A DNA stretch of 16,525 nucleotides, taken from contig NZ_CAMLDV010000075.1 of NCBI RefSeq assembly GCF_946478835.1, positions 1 through 16,525 on the forward strand. The letters are read 5' to 3'. The notes under the pieces were generated by a model. That model saw only the letters and a program-made list of their open reading frames with translations, was not told where the DNA came from and ran no database searches. Shown here piece after piece: positions 7,480 to 15,368 of this stretch (position 1 is the stretch's first letter; the number at the start of each line of letters is the position of its first letter). Source of the stretch: an uncultured Bdellovibrio sp. GTDB lineage: Bacteria; Bdellovibrionota; Bdellovibrionia; Bdellovibrionales; Bdellovibrionaceae. The position numbers and the translations under genes are program-made.

Positions 7480-8806
7480 ATTTTCGCCGAAGGTGGCGAT
7501 TATCGGTCGTCCCAACGTAGGTAAGTCGACGTTATTTAATATCATTACTGACAGCCGTAAAGCCGTGGTGAAAAACCAAGCCGGAGTGACTCGTGATATT
7601 ATCATCGAGCCTGTGGATATCTGGGGAAAACAATTCGATTTAATCGATACGGGCGGTATCACGGAAGCCGGAGATATTTTCTCTAAACTCATTCGTGAAC
7701 AAGTCACAGAATTTTTGCATTCTGTAGATTTGATTGTCGCGGTGATGGATGGTCGCGTGGGTCTTGTGCCTGAAGATCGCGACATTATTCGTGTTGCGAA
7801 ACAAACAGGAAAACCGTTTTTGCTCGTGATCAACAAGGTCGACAAAGTGATTGATGAAGAGATGTTTAAAGCGGACTTCTATGAGTTCGGTGTCGACATC
7901 ATCGCGGCTTCCTTTGAGCAACGTCGTGGCGTGGGTGAGATCCTTGAGTGGATCGTAAAACAAGTTCCAGAAAATCCAGGGACAGTGAAAGAGGGAATGA
8001 ACATAGCTATCGTCGGTAAGCCGAACGTGGGTAAGAGTTCTATCTGTAACTGCATTCTTGGTTCCAACCGCATGATCGTATCTGATGTTGCGGGAACGAC
8101 GATTGACTCCGTGGATTCTCCATTTATCTATAATGGAGCAAAGTACACGTTGGTTGATACAGCAGGTCTTCGTAAATCAGCTCGTCGTGAAGAAGATTTA
8201 GAAATCATCTCGGCGTTTAAGTCTCAAGAGGCTATTCGTCGCGCTGACATCGTTCTTTTAATGGTCGATGGAACTTTGGGCCCGACGGATCAAGATGCGC
8301 GCATCATGCAAGCTATCTTGGAAGATCACAAAGGCGTGATCTTGGTTGCAAATAAATCCGACCTTGGCGGTAAAGAAGTTCCGGAATATCGTAAGACTTT
8401 CCGTGAGCAGGTTGAGCGCGTATTCCACTTCTTTAAAGACGTCCATATCGTCTTTACGAGTGCGAAAACAGGTCAAGGGATCGACGATCTTTTTGAAATG
8501 ATCGCGAAAGTATCTGGTCAGATGAACTTCCGGGTTCCAACATCAGAGTTGAACGATTTCTTCTTTGAGACGATTCGTAAAGCTCCAGCTCCGGTCTGGG
8601 GAACAACGAACGTGAAGTTCTATTATCTCACTCAGACTTATCAAAGACCTCCTGCATTCATCGCGTTTGCGAATCATCCTGATGGCGTGACAAATTCGTA
8701 CCGTCGTTTCTTGATTAAGAATATCAAGGAGCGTTGGGATCTTCACGGTCTGCCAATTCGTATTTTCTGTATGAAGTCTCGTCGTGGTGGTGGAGATAAT
8801 GAATAA
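7457..8806 (+). CDS. der: GTPase Der (EngA), 50S ribosome assembly factor
   Basis: A tandem-GTPase protein needed for large-subunit assembly. Its 449 residues show two complete G domains. The first has GRPNVGKS at 17-24, DTGG at 64-67 and NKVD at 126-129. The second has GKPNVGKS at 187-194, DTAG at 234-237 and NKSD at 299-302. A KH-like C-terminal domain (about 355-440) contains the NPDG-type segment NHPDG and ends GLPIRIFCMKSRRGG. The ATG at 7457 lies inside the end of era (23-base overlap), and AAGGAG, encoded by the MKEL codons of Era, is seven bases upstream. All GTP-binding motifs are canonical, so activity is expected. Confidence 0.97.
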   Translation: MEQNQRAEFSPKVAIIGRPNVGKSTLFNIITDSRKAVVKNQAGVTRDIIIEPVDIWGKQFDLIDTGGITEAGDIFSKLIREQVTEFLHSVDLIVAVMDGRVGLVPEDRDIIRVAKQTGKPFLLVINKVDKVIDEEMFKADFYEFGVDIIAASFEQRRGVGEILEWIVKQVPENPGTVKEGMNIAIVGKPNVGKSSICNCILGSNRMIVSDVAGTTIDSVDSPFIYNGAKYTLVDTAGLRKSARREEDLEIISAFKSQEAIRRADIVLLMVDGTLGPTDQDARIMQAILEDHKGVILVANKSDLGGKEVPEYRKTFREQVERVFHFFKDVHIVFTSAKTGQGIDDLFEMIAKVSGQMNFRVPTSELNDFFFETIRKAPAPVWGTTNVKFYYLTQTYQRPPAFIAFANHPDGVTNSYRRFLIKNIKERWDLHGLPIRIFCMKSRRGGGDNE

Positions 8807-10163
8807 ACGCGGCTCGTGGAGAACACGCTTTGGATTTTACCTTTTGGCCATCGGCTCTGCCTGTGGTCTGGGAAATCTATGGCGTTTTCCCTATGTGGTC
8901 GGTGAAAACGGAGGCGGGGCGTTTATCCTGATTTACGTTTTCATGGCTCTGGCGATTGGCGCGCCGATGTTGATTGCGGAATTGATGGTCGGGAAAAACA
9001 GCCGTCGTTCGGTGATCGTAGCAACTCAACAGTTGGGTCAGAAAGCCGGTCGTGGTTTCCGCTGGGCCGGTCGTTTTGCCGTGATCTTAAGCATCGTTGT
9101 GCTTTCGTATTATGCTGTGATCAGCGGTTGGGTTTTGCATTTCATGACGCAATTCCTGATTTCATTTTTCAGTCCGCCTGAAATGGTTACGGCAAAAACA
9201 AATTTAGCGGCATTGATGTCCAATGGTTGGTTGCAGTTGATGCTTGCCAGTGCGCATTTGTTGATCACGGTTGTCGTTGTTGTGAAAGGTGTGCAAGAAG
9301 GTCTAGAAAAATGGATCGGCTACACGATGCCACTTTTCGCGGTGCTCGTGGGAATTTTAGTCGTAAAATCTTTTTCGATGCCTTCGACGCCCGAAGTTTT
9401 ACGTTTTCTTTTTTATCCTGATTTTTCAAAACTCACTTGGTCTTCTTTGAATCATGCTTTGGGACACGTGTTTTTCACATTGTCCGTTGGATTTGGAACC
9501 ATGGTGACGTTTGGCTCGTACATGCGTGAGTCTGATCATGCACCCACGGCGGGTTTCCGTGTGACGTTGGTGGATACAGCGATTTCCTTGATCGCGGTTG
9601 TGATGATTTTCCCTGTCGCGTTCCAAGCTTCGAATGTGCCTTTAACAGATCCTGCTTTGATGTTTGAAGTTTTGCCGAAGTATCTTTTGGGTATTCGCGG
9701 TGGAACATTATTTGGTTTGGCTTTTTTTGCGTGTCTTTATATGGCGGCACTGAACGCCAGCATTGGTTTGTTAGAGGTTGTTGTTTCAAACTGGGTGGAT
9801 GCGCAAAAGAAAATGGATCGCGGCAGAGCGACTTGGTACTCAGGTGTTTTTGCCCTGGTGCTGACAATTCTTCCGGCGCTTTCAAGCTCGGTATTTAAAG
9901 ACATTCGGGTATTAGGAAGATCGTTGATTGAGTCTTTGGACTCGTTGTTGATCAACTGGTTCTTGCCGATGGTCGCCTTGGGAATCCTTGTTGCCTACAA
10001 TCGTGGGACCACGGAAAAAGAAAAAGAACTGAGTTTTGTCGATAAGGATAAATTCGTCAGCTACACCATGTATCCGCACTGGAGTTTTACTTTGAAGTGG
10101 GCGGCGCCAGCCGTGATTGTGTTGGGGCTTGTGTTGCAGATTATCGGTGTTTTCTTTAAATAG
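8799..10163 (+). CDS. Sodium-dependent amino-acid transporter, neurotransmitter:sodium symporter (SNF/NSS) family
   Basis: An inner-membrane secondary transporter of the LeuT/MhsT group, which imports amino acids with Na+. The 454 residues contain about 11 hydrophobic segments, like the 11-helix MhsT and Tyt1 members and not the 12-helix LeuT. TM1 carries the family signature GSACGLGNLWRFPY (19-32) with Asn26. TM6 has the unwound FFTLSVGFG (225-233) with Thr227. TM8 reads AALNASIGLLEVVVS (316-330), where the usual TS pair of the second sodium site is NA. I chose ATG 8799 because GGAG is just upstream; GTG 8784 is in frame but lacks a site. The gene overlaps der by 8 bases, and the ribosome site is encoded by the Gly-rich tail of Der. 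The substrate cannot be read from sequence. It is the last gene before the 10200 terminator. Confidence 0.92.
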   Translation: MNKRGSWRTRFGFYLLAIGSACGLGNLWRFPYVVGENGGGAFILIYVFMALAIGAPMLIAELMVGKNSRRSVIVATQQLGQKAGRGFRWAGRFAVILSIVVLSYYAVISGWVLHFMTQFLISFFSPPEMVTAKTNLAALMSNGWLQLMLASAHLLITVVVVVKGVQEGLEKWIGYTMPLFAVLVGILVVKSFSMPSTPEVLRFLFYPDFSKLTWSSLNHALGHVFFTLSVGFGTMVTFGSYMRESDHAPTAGFRVTLVDTAISLIAVVMIFPVAFQASNVPLTDPALMFEVLPKYLLGIRGGTLFGLAFFACLYMAALNASIGLLEVVVSNWVDAQKKMDRGRATWYSGVFALVLTILPALSSSVFKDIRVLGRSLIESLDSLLINWFLPMVALGILVAYNRGTTEKEKELSFVDKDKFVSYTMYPHWSFTLKWAAPAVIVLGLVLQIIGVFFK

Positions 10164-10185
10164 AATTTTTTAGAAGTATTAAAAT

Positions 10186-10214
10186 AAAAATGGCCTCACT
10201 CGGAGGCCTTTTTT
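10186..10214. terminator. Bidirectional intrinsic terminator between convergent genes
   Basis: GGCCTC (10192-10197) and GAGGCC (10203-10208) form a 6-bp stem with the loop ACTCG. It is flanked by an A-run on the left (10186-10190) and six T on the right (10209-10214). It works in both directions: it ends the plus-strand transporter operon and the minus-strand barrel gene. The 72-base convergent gap holds nothing else visible. Confidence 0.9.
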
Positions 10215-10235
10215 ATTTTAAGTGATAAAATGTTT

Positions 10236-11006
10236 TTAGAAGTTCATTCCGAGAATCACGAGGAAGTTATAAAAATCCCCTGTGAGGTTTTTATCTAGCT
10301 TTTCAGAGCCGTCAACATACGATTTGTTTTCGTCGCTGAAGTTCACATAGTGATAAGTTCCCTGAATTCCCAGATAAGCTTTTTTACGCATTAAAGGAAT
10401 CTCTAGGCCGGCACCCAAATCAAAACCCATCGTGGAGTCGCGGCTGAATCCGTCAAGGCCAGCGATGGTGTAGGTGCGGTAGAATTGCCCAAGACCGCCG
10501 AGGATATAAGGATTAAGATCGGCTAGACCGCGTGTGACGTTCTGTGTGTTCAAGTAATACTTTAAATCGACATTTACCGATGTAATAGACACGTTCCCTG
10601 TGTAAGATTTCGATTCGTTATTCACGGTGAATTTTACGGCGTGGTCGCCAGTTTGGAAACCCAGACTCATAGCCACGCGAAGATCAAAGAAGTAGCTTAA
10701 GAAAATACCGAAAGTCGGCGCACTTTCATAGGCATCGGCAAAGTTCCCGGTAAAGCCGCGATAGCCACCCGCAAGTCCCACCGTAAAGAAACGGCCGTTA
10801 CGGAAAAAGTTGATGTCTGCTTCTTCATCAGACTCTTCATCGAATTCACTGTAGTCGGTGAAAGGGTCATAAGCCTCATCGGGATCGACTTGTGAGACGA
10901 GGTAAGATTTGTGGTCTGATTGAGCATGAGCTTGCGTAGGCAAAAAGCTAATTCCCAGCAGGAAAGCTAGAAGAATAAACTGAAATAGTGGTGCTGCGGT
11001 TTTCAC
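10236..11006 (-). CDS. Outer-membrane beta-barrel protein with acidic N-terminal segment
   Basis: A 256-residue exported protein. A signal peptide is clear: Lys2, a hydrophobic core FILLAFLLGISFL, and cleavage after AHA at 28. The mature chain opens with a strongly acidic stretch (41-64, 13 of 24 residues Asp or Glu). It is followed by alternating hydrophobic and polar strands with aromatic girdles such as FFTVGLAGGYRGF and TYHYVNF, and ends FLVILGMNF, a terminal phenylalanine typical for BAM recognition. It is probably a small barrel of about eight strands in the OmpA-like or OmpW-like size class; the exact family is not known to me. The start is GTG 11006, with GGGGG five to nine bases upstream. 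Its own promoter lies just upstream, so it is probably a single-gene unit, although read-through from the peroxidase gene is possible. Confidence 0.85.
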   Translation of the reverse strand: MKTAAPLFQFILLAFLLGISFLPTQAHAQSDHKSYLVSQVDPDEAYDPFTDYSEFDEESDEEADINFFRNGRFFTVGLAGGYRGFTGNFADAYESAPTFGIFLSYFFDLRVAMSLGFQTGDHAVKFTVNNESKSYTGNVSITSVNVDLKYYLNTQNVTRGLADLNPYILGGLGQFYRTYTIAGLDGFSRDSTMGFDLGAGLEIPLMRKKAYLGIQGTYHYVNFSDENKSYVDGSEKLDKNLTGDFYNFLVILGMNF

Positions 11007-11023
11007 AAGTTCCCCCTCTGAAT

Positions 11024-11053
11024 ATTATCGAATAAAAGAGGGCAAAACTTCAA
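11024..11053 (-). promoter_or_regulatory. Sigma70-like promoter for the barrel protein
   Basis: Read on the minus strand, TTGAAG (plus coordinates 11048-11053) and GATAAT (11024-11029) are separated by 18 bases. The predicted transcript would begin near 11017, leaving a leader of only about 11 bases that still holds the GGGGG ribosome site. Position and matches are seen; use in the cell is inferred. Confidence 0.45.
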
Positions 11054-11064
11054 AAAAAAGTATC

Positions 11065-11083
11065 AAAACGAAGTCCAGACTTC
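11065..11083 (-). terminator. Weak candidate terminator after the peroxidase gene
   Basis: On the minus strand, GAAGTC and GACTTC (11070-11083) form a short stem followed by GTTTTG, then a longer T-run at 11052-11059. The loop is tight and the stem is short, so termination may be partial and allow read-through to the barrel gene. Confidence 0.3.
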
Positions 11084-11129
11084 ACGCTTTGTCTCAAGCT
11101 GAAACACTTCCCTCTGGTGAAGGTCGTGC

Positions 11130-11687
11130 TTAGAGGGGTTCGGCTAAAGCTTTTTCGATTTCTCTAACAATCGAATCGGAAGACGGTTTCGTGATGGAGC
11201 TCCATCTTTCGATAACGTCGCCTTTGCGATTCACCAGAAACTTTTCAAAATTCCAACTGACATCGGCGAAAAGAAGGCCTGGTTTTTTACGAGTCAAAAA
11301 TTCGTAAACCGGTTGCTTGTCAGGACCTTTCACAGGAGCTTTTTCAAAAAAAGGAAAGGTGATGCCGTATTCTTTTTCAGCGAATTTCTGAATGGCCGCA
11401 CCGTCTGCTTTTTCCTGTTTGAAATCATTGGAAGGAAAAGCAAGAACGACGAAGCCGCGGTCTGCGTATTTTTTGTACAATTCTTCAAGTTCTTTCAGCT
11501 GCGGAGTGAAGCCGCATTGGGAGGCTGTGTTAACAACAAGGACGACTTTGCCCCTGTAAGTGGAAAAATTAATCTTTTTTCCCGTCAAAGTTGTCGCGGA
11601 AAGATCAAAGAAGTTCTCTGTCGCGTCTTTAGCGTAGCCTGCTGTGTGTAAGCCAAAAATCAGGGCAAAAATGAAGAGAAAACGCAT
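11130..11687 (-). CDS. Exported glutathione-peroxidase-family thiol peroxidase
   Basis: A cysteine-type GPx family enzyme that reduces peroxides, usually with thioredoxin in bacteria. With ATG 11687 as start (185 residues), GAGG lies five bases upstream. A GTG at 11693 would add two residues but abuts its ribosome site. Residue numbers here count from that GTG. A signal peptide ends near AGYA (20-21), implying a periplasmic location. Seen: peroxidatic Cys60 in NTASQCGFTPQ, Trp147-Asn148 in SWNFEKFLVN, and the second motif as FPSNDFKQE at 87-94. In most family members that motif is FPCNQF, so Asp90 stands where the catalytic-tetrad Gln is usual and Ser88 replaces a cysteine. The fold is otherwise complete. 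It is divergent from the oxidoreductase operon. Confidence 0.9.
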   Translation of the reverse strand: MRFLFIFALIFGLHTAGYAKDATENFFDLSATTLTGKKINFSTYRGKVVLVVNTASQCGFTPQLKELEELYKKYADRGFVVLAFPSNDFKQEKADGAAIQKFAEKEYGITFPFFEKAPVKGPDKQPVYEFLTRKKPGLLFADVSWNFEKFLVNRKGDVIERWSSITKPSSDSIVREIEKALAEPL

Positions 11688-11707
11688 ACTCACCTCGTCC
11701 TCGGGAG

Positions 11708-11736
11708 AGTCTAAGAGGGACTTCGAAAAATCACAA
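11708..11736 (-). promoter_or_regulatory. Possible promoter for the peroxidase gene
   Basis: On the minus strand, TTGTGA (11731-11736) and TAGACT (11708-11713) are 17 bases apart, matching four of six consensus bases each. It is plausible from its position before the GTG/ATG start, but weak. Confidence 0.3.
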
Positions 11737-11776
11737 GAAAAAGCCCCGGGGAAGTGTTTGGATGCAGTGCGCGGCT

Positions 11777-11805
11777 TTGACTTTGCGAGGGCCTGATTTT
11801 CTAAT
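11777..11805 (+). promoter_or_regulatory. Strong sigma70-like promoter for the oxidoreductase-purB-ldcA operon
   Basis: TTGACT (11777-11782) and TCTAAT (11800-11805) are 17 bases apart and each matches five of six consensus bases. The expected start of transcription is near 11812, about 40 bases before ATG 11852. GAGGAG lies ten bases before that ATG. This is the best promoter in the window. Confidence 0.65.
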
Positions 11806-11851
11806 TATTACTTCAAGTTAGGTCGTTCTTTGTCTGAGGAGTAAAATAGCG

Positions 11852-13153
11852 ATGGAGTTGGGAAATCCGGTCATCTTGATTTCTGCTTTTGGGCGCGGTC
11901 ACTGGTTGGCGGCGGCCTTGGCGCAAGAAGGTATCAAGACAACTCTCGTGGACGTGTCTTCGAAGTTGGGTGTGTGGCCGTCCGAAGACGTAGAAGGCCC
12001 TTTTGGTTTTTTTCGTAACGAGAAAATTTCTGAATCGCAAATGGAGCGTTTGTACGCCGACGATCCTTACGATGAAGTTCCCAACGGATTTACTCTGTGG
12101 CAGAAGCAAGGTCCGTTTGAGTTCAAGGGTCCGACGACAAAATTTAAAATCGAAAAAACATCTCTTTTCTCGCACATCAAAGATTTTCTTTTAAGCGGCA
12201 CCGGCAATAAAAATACAAAAGCTTTATATAAAAATCTGGATGCTTTTAATTTTGAACAAAGCTGGCTTTTGCATCTCGCTCATCAGTGGGCGGGAACGAC
12301 TTATAAACCCAATGCCCAAGGTGCAAGGGCGGGGGAAGCGGTTCCGCTTTTTTCTTCTTTCTTGGTTCGTCAGGCTACACGCAACGGCCTTGAGCAATCT
12401 TTGGAATGGCTGGCGACAAAAGGTGTTGAAGTCATCCGACCTCAGCAGATCGTTGATGCCTCTTTTGGCGGAGGAAAATCCATCACAGGTCTTGAACTCT
12501 CTGGAGAGAAGCAAGGTCTTTTCCGTCTCGAGCAAATCGTATGGATGCTCACAAGTGAGGAAAGTTATTTTTTAAATGAACGTCTAGGAAAATACTTTTT
12601 CCCAGAAGGACCTCTAGAGCCCGAGTGGTGCTGGGTTCGCTACCGCGTGAGTCTTCAGCAGTGCTTTGAGCGTGATCATCTTCCGGCGCACACGCTGGTG
12701 ATGGATGATCTTTATTCTCCGTGGACTCATGAAAATATGATGGTCCTGCAGAGAACGACGTTGCCGGACCAGTTTGATGTGTGGATGAGAATCCCGACGG
12801 TGCAACGCTTTAATAAAGAATACCTCACAGTTCGCAGTCTGCGCATGAAAGCAAATCTGGTCGAACGTATGTCTTTGTCTGACCCTCAGGTTTTAAGTTT
12901 TCCGCAAGAGTATTATTATACTTATGCACAACTTGGAGCTGCGCGCTTCCCGGTTTTCGGAGAAAAGCAAAGCTCCCGTCGCGGAAAAGTTCTTTACAGC
13001 AATTTACAACTCGATGGGCCGGAAGAGTGGCCTCATTATGCGTGGGGTTCTTACTTTGAACGTCATGAAATGATTTTGAGTCAGCTTGTAAACTGGTGGA
13101 AAGAAAAATTGTTGAAAGAGCAAAAAGAAAAGAGAAAGGAACAAGTTCCGTGA
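11852..13153 (+). CDS. Predicted FAD/NAD-binding oxidoreductase, amine-oxidase-like, function unknown
   Basis: 433 residues. The N-terminus has a Rossmann dinucleotide-binding unit: strand VILISAF, a glycine turn GRG at 14-16, helix HWLAAALAQEG, then TTLVDVS with acidic Asp34 at the end of the second strand. The spacing fits flavoproteins, although the GxGxxG motif is altered to AFGRGHW. A later stretch (about 165-225, LVRQATRNGL to GLFRLEQIVWML) and the C-terminal LYSNLQLDGPEEWPHYAWGS resemble amine-oxidase or protoporphyrinogen-oxidase folds. This is inference from pattern, and the substrate is unknown. The tail is lysine and glutamate rich (WWKEKLLKEQKEKRKEQ). There is no signal peptide. 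It overlaps purB by four bases and leads that operon, so it is probably coexpressed with purine and cell-wall enzymes. Confidence 0.7.
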   Translation: MELGNPVILISAFGRGHWLAAALAQEGIKTTLVDVSSKLGVWPSEDVEGPFGFFRNEKISESQMERLYADDPYDEVPNGFTLWQKQGPFEFKGPTTKFKIEKTSLFSHIKDFLLSGTGNKNTKALYKNLDAFNFEQSWLLHLAHQWAGTTYKPNAQGARAGEAVPLFSSFLVRQATRNGLEQSLEWLATKGVEVIRPQQIVDASFGGGKSITGLELSGEKQGLFRLEQIVWMLTSEESYFLNERLGKYFFPEGPLEPEWCWVRYRVSLQQCFERDHLPAHTLVMDDLYSPWTHENMMVLQRTTLPDQFDVWMRIPTVQRFNKEYLTVRSLRMKANLVERMSLSDPQVLSFPQEYYYTYAQLGAARFPVFGEKQSSRRGKVLYSNLQLDGPEEWPHYAWGSYFERHEMILSQLVNWWKEKLLKEQKEKRKEQVP

Positions 13154-14433
13154 TCGAAAGATACACCCGACCTGAAATGGGCCTTTTGTGGCACGCAGAT
13201 CATAGATTCGGAAAAATGATGGAAGTCGAAATCGCCGTGGCTCAAGTGCAAGCGCAAATGGGCATCATCCCTAAGAACGCAGCCAAGGTGATTGCGCAAA
13301 AAGCTCGCTTCAACGTCAAACGTATTTCGGAAATTGAGAAAGAAACGAAGCACGATGTGATCGCCTTTGTTTCGAACATGGCTGAAAACGTTGGTCCTCA
13401 AGGAAAATTCATTCACTACGGTCTGACATCGTCAGATGTTTTAGATACAGCCTTTAGTTTGCAAGTGCGCGAAGCGGGCGCTGTGTTGATGAAATCTATC
13501 GAAGGTCTTGAGAAATCTTTAAAGTCTTTAGTGAATAAACATGCGGATACTTTGTGTGCCGGTCGCACACACGGCATGTTTGCAGAGCCGACAACATTTG
13601 GTTTTAAAATGGCGGGTTTCTTGGCGGAAACGGAACGCAATAAAAAACGCGTGAAGGCCGCGCTGGATAACATGATGATTTGCAAGCTTAGCGGAGCCGT
13701 GGGAACTTACTCCAGCCAATCTCCAAAAGTGGAAGCGGCTGTTGCAAAGAAGCTTAAATTGAAAGCGGAAACAATCGCGACACAAGTGATTCCGCGTGAT
13801 CGTCATGCCGAGATGTTAAATGCCTTAGCGATTTTAGGAACGGGACTAGAGCGTTTGGCGATCGAACTTCGCCACTTGCAAAGAAGTGATGTTGCGGAAG
13901 TGACTGAAGGATTTACGAAGGGCCAAAAGGGTTCTTCAGCAATGCCTCATAAGAAAAATCCGATCAGTGCTGAAAACATCACCGGGCTTTCTCGCTTGCT
14001 TCGCGGTTACGCGATTGCGGGACTTGAAAACGTGGCTTTGTGGCATGAGCGTGACATCAGTCATTCTTCCGTAGAGCGTGTGGTGTTTCCGGATGCGTTT
14101 ATCGTTGCGGACTATGCTCTAAATCGCATGAGTATTTTGTTGGATGGTCTGGACGTGAATAAAAAACGCATGCTCGACAATATCGAAAGTTCGCAAGGAC
14201 AGATTTTCAGTTCGCATGTTTTGCTGGGACTCGTACAGAAAGGCATGCGTCGTGAAGATGCTTACGTTTTGGTGCAACGCCTTTGTCACTCACTTGGTTA
14301 TGGTGAACATTTAAGAGACAAGCTTATGGTGGATGACGAAGTTCGCGGACTTTTAAAACCCAAAGAGATTGATGAGATCTTTACAGGGAAGAAGCACAAG
14401 AAATCGATCAAAGAAATTATCAAAAGAGTTTAA
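13150..14433 (+). CDS. purB: Adenylosuccinate lyase
   Basis: Cleaves adenylosuccinate to AMP and SAICAR to AICAR, each releasing fumarate, in purine synthesis. I take GTG 13150 as start (427 residues). The protein then begins (M)IERYTRPEMGLLWHADHRF, the usual N-terminus of short bacterial PurB; AAAGGA lies nine bases upstream; and the GTG overlaps the previous stop as GTGA. A longer frame from ATG 13096 would lie inside the oxidoreductase. Seen: His68 in KHDV, TSSDVLDTA at 93-101, His141 in GRTHG, and the fumarate-lyase signature GSSAMPHKKNP at 261-271 in the mobile loop with the catalytic serine. Length matches the Bacillus-type enzyme (about 430) and not the longer E. coli type. Confidence 0.96.
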   Translation: MIERYTRPEMGLLWHADHRFGKMMEVEIAVAQVQAQMGIIPKNAAKVIAQKARFNVKRISEIEKETKHDVIAFVSNMAENVGPQGKFIHYGLTSSDVLDTAFSLQVREAGAVLMKSIEGLEKSLKSLVNKHADTLCAGRTHGMFAEPTTFGFKMAGFLAETERNKKRVKAALDNMMICKLSGAVGTYSSQSPKVEAAVAKKLKLKAETIATQVIPRDRHAEMLNALAILGTGLERLAIELRHLQRSDVAEVTEGFTKGQKGSSAMPHKKNPISAENITGLSRLLRGYAIAGLENVALWHERDISHSSVERVVFPDAFIVADYALNRMSILLDGLDVNKKRMLDNIESSQGQIFSSHVLLGLVQKGMRREDAYVLVQRLCHSLGYGEHLRDKLMVDDEVRGLLKPKEIDEIFTGKKHKKSIKEIIKRV

Positions 14434-14435
14434 TC

Positions 14436-15368
14436 GTGACGAATTGGAAGTTTTTTAACGAAGGTGACATTGTTGATGTGGTAGCTCCAGGTTACCCGTC
14501 AAAGCCTCATGAGGTTGAGGGGGCTCACGATTTTCTTTTGAAATGGAAATTGCAACCGCGCATTCCTAAAGGCCTTATTAAGCCGCATTTTTTGCACGCT
14601 CACGAAGACGAAGCGCGCTTTGCTTTTTTAAAAACGGCGATTGAATCCAAAGACTCTCGCGTGATCTGGTGTTTGCGTGGTGGCTACGGGAGCAATCGTT
14701 TGATCCCGATGCTTGCCAAACTTAAAAAACCAAAAGAGCCAAAACTTCTTCTTGGCATCAGCGATATCACTTCATTGCATAGCTTTTTTATTCAGGAGTG
14801 GGGCTGGTCGACTTTGCATGCGCCACTTTTAGATCGTTTGGGAAGAAACCTGGTCGCTCCAAAGTACGAAAAAGAATTGCATGACATTCTTTTTGGTCAA
14901 GAGACAGAGGTGGTGTTTAAGAATTTAAAGCCGCTGAACGAGGCTGCTCGTAAAGTAAAGAGTCTCAAATCAAAAATTGTCGGCGGGAATCTCACGGTTC
15001 TTCAATCCTCTATGGGGACACCTTGGCAATTGCAGACGAAAAAATCTTTGCTCTTTGTAGAAGACATTGGTGAGCGTGGCTATCGTATTGACCGCATGTT
15101 TGAACAGTTCCGTCAGGCGGGATTGTTTAAACAATGTGACGGAATCATTCTGGGTGATTTTGTCGGCGGCGAAGAGCCCGCCACTCAAAAAAATAATTTT
15201 AAATTAGTATTTAAGCGTTGGGCCCAGGATCTTGATATTCCTTTGTTTCAGGGACTTCAAGCAGGCCACGCTGTAATTCAACGACCTGTTCCTTTTAATA
15301 CTCCGTGTGTTTTGGATGTAGACAAAGGAAAGGGCCATTTGGTGATTCAAACCGGAGGGCGTAAATGA
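14436..15368 (+). CDS. ldcA: LD-carboxypeptidase (muramoyltetrapeptide carboxypeptidase, peptidase S66)
   Basis: Removes the terminal D-Ala from murein tetrapeptides in the cytoplasm, giving the tripeptide that the recycling ligase Mpl reuses. The 310 residues show the S66 pattern: CLRGGYGSNRL at 79-89, nucleophile Ser109 in GISDITSLH, GGN at 183-185, Glu209 in LFVEDIGERGYRIDRM, and His278 in QAGHA. This serine-glutamate-histidine set matches the family's Ser/Glu/His triad. No signal peptide is present, as expected. The start is GTG 14436, two bases after the purB stop, with a modest AAAGAG site. It overlaps the following hydrolase gene by four bases (ATGA), and the Mur-ligase-like gene follows, which supports a recycling role. 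Confidence 0.93.
   Translation: MTNWKFFNEGDIVDVVAPGYPSKPHEVEGAHDFLLKWKLQPRIPKGLIKPHFLHAHEDEARFAFLKTAIESKDSRVIWCLRGGYGSNRLIPMLAKLKKPKEPKLLLGISDITSLHSFFIQEWGWSTLHAPLLDRLGRNLVAPKYEKELHDILFGQETEVVFKNLKPLNEAARKVKSLKSKIVGGNLTVLQSSMGTPWQLQTKKSLLFVEDIGERGYRIDRMFEQFRQAGLFKQCDGIILGDFVGGEEPATQKNNFKLVFKRWAQDLDIPLFQGLQAGHAVIQRPVPFNTPCVLDVDKGKGHLVIQTGGRK

Noticed and set aside
11744..11751. CCCCGGGG palindrome between the peroxidase and oxidoreductase genes
   Set aside because: An isolated 8-base palindrome is compatible with chance and has no paired context.
13096..13149. N-terminal extension of purB by 18 residues
   Set aside because: GTG 13150 gives the family-typical N-terminus with a ribosome site, and the extension would sit inside the previous gene.
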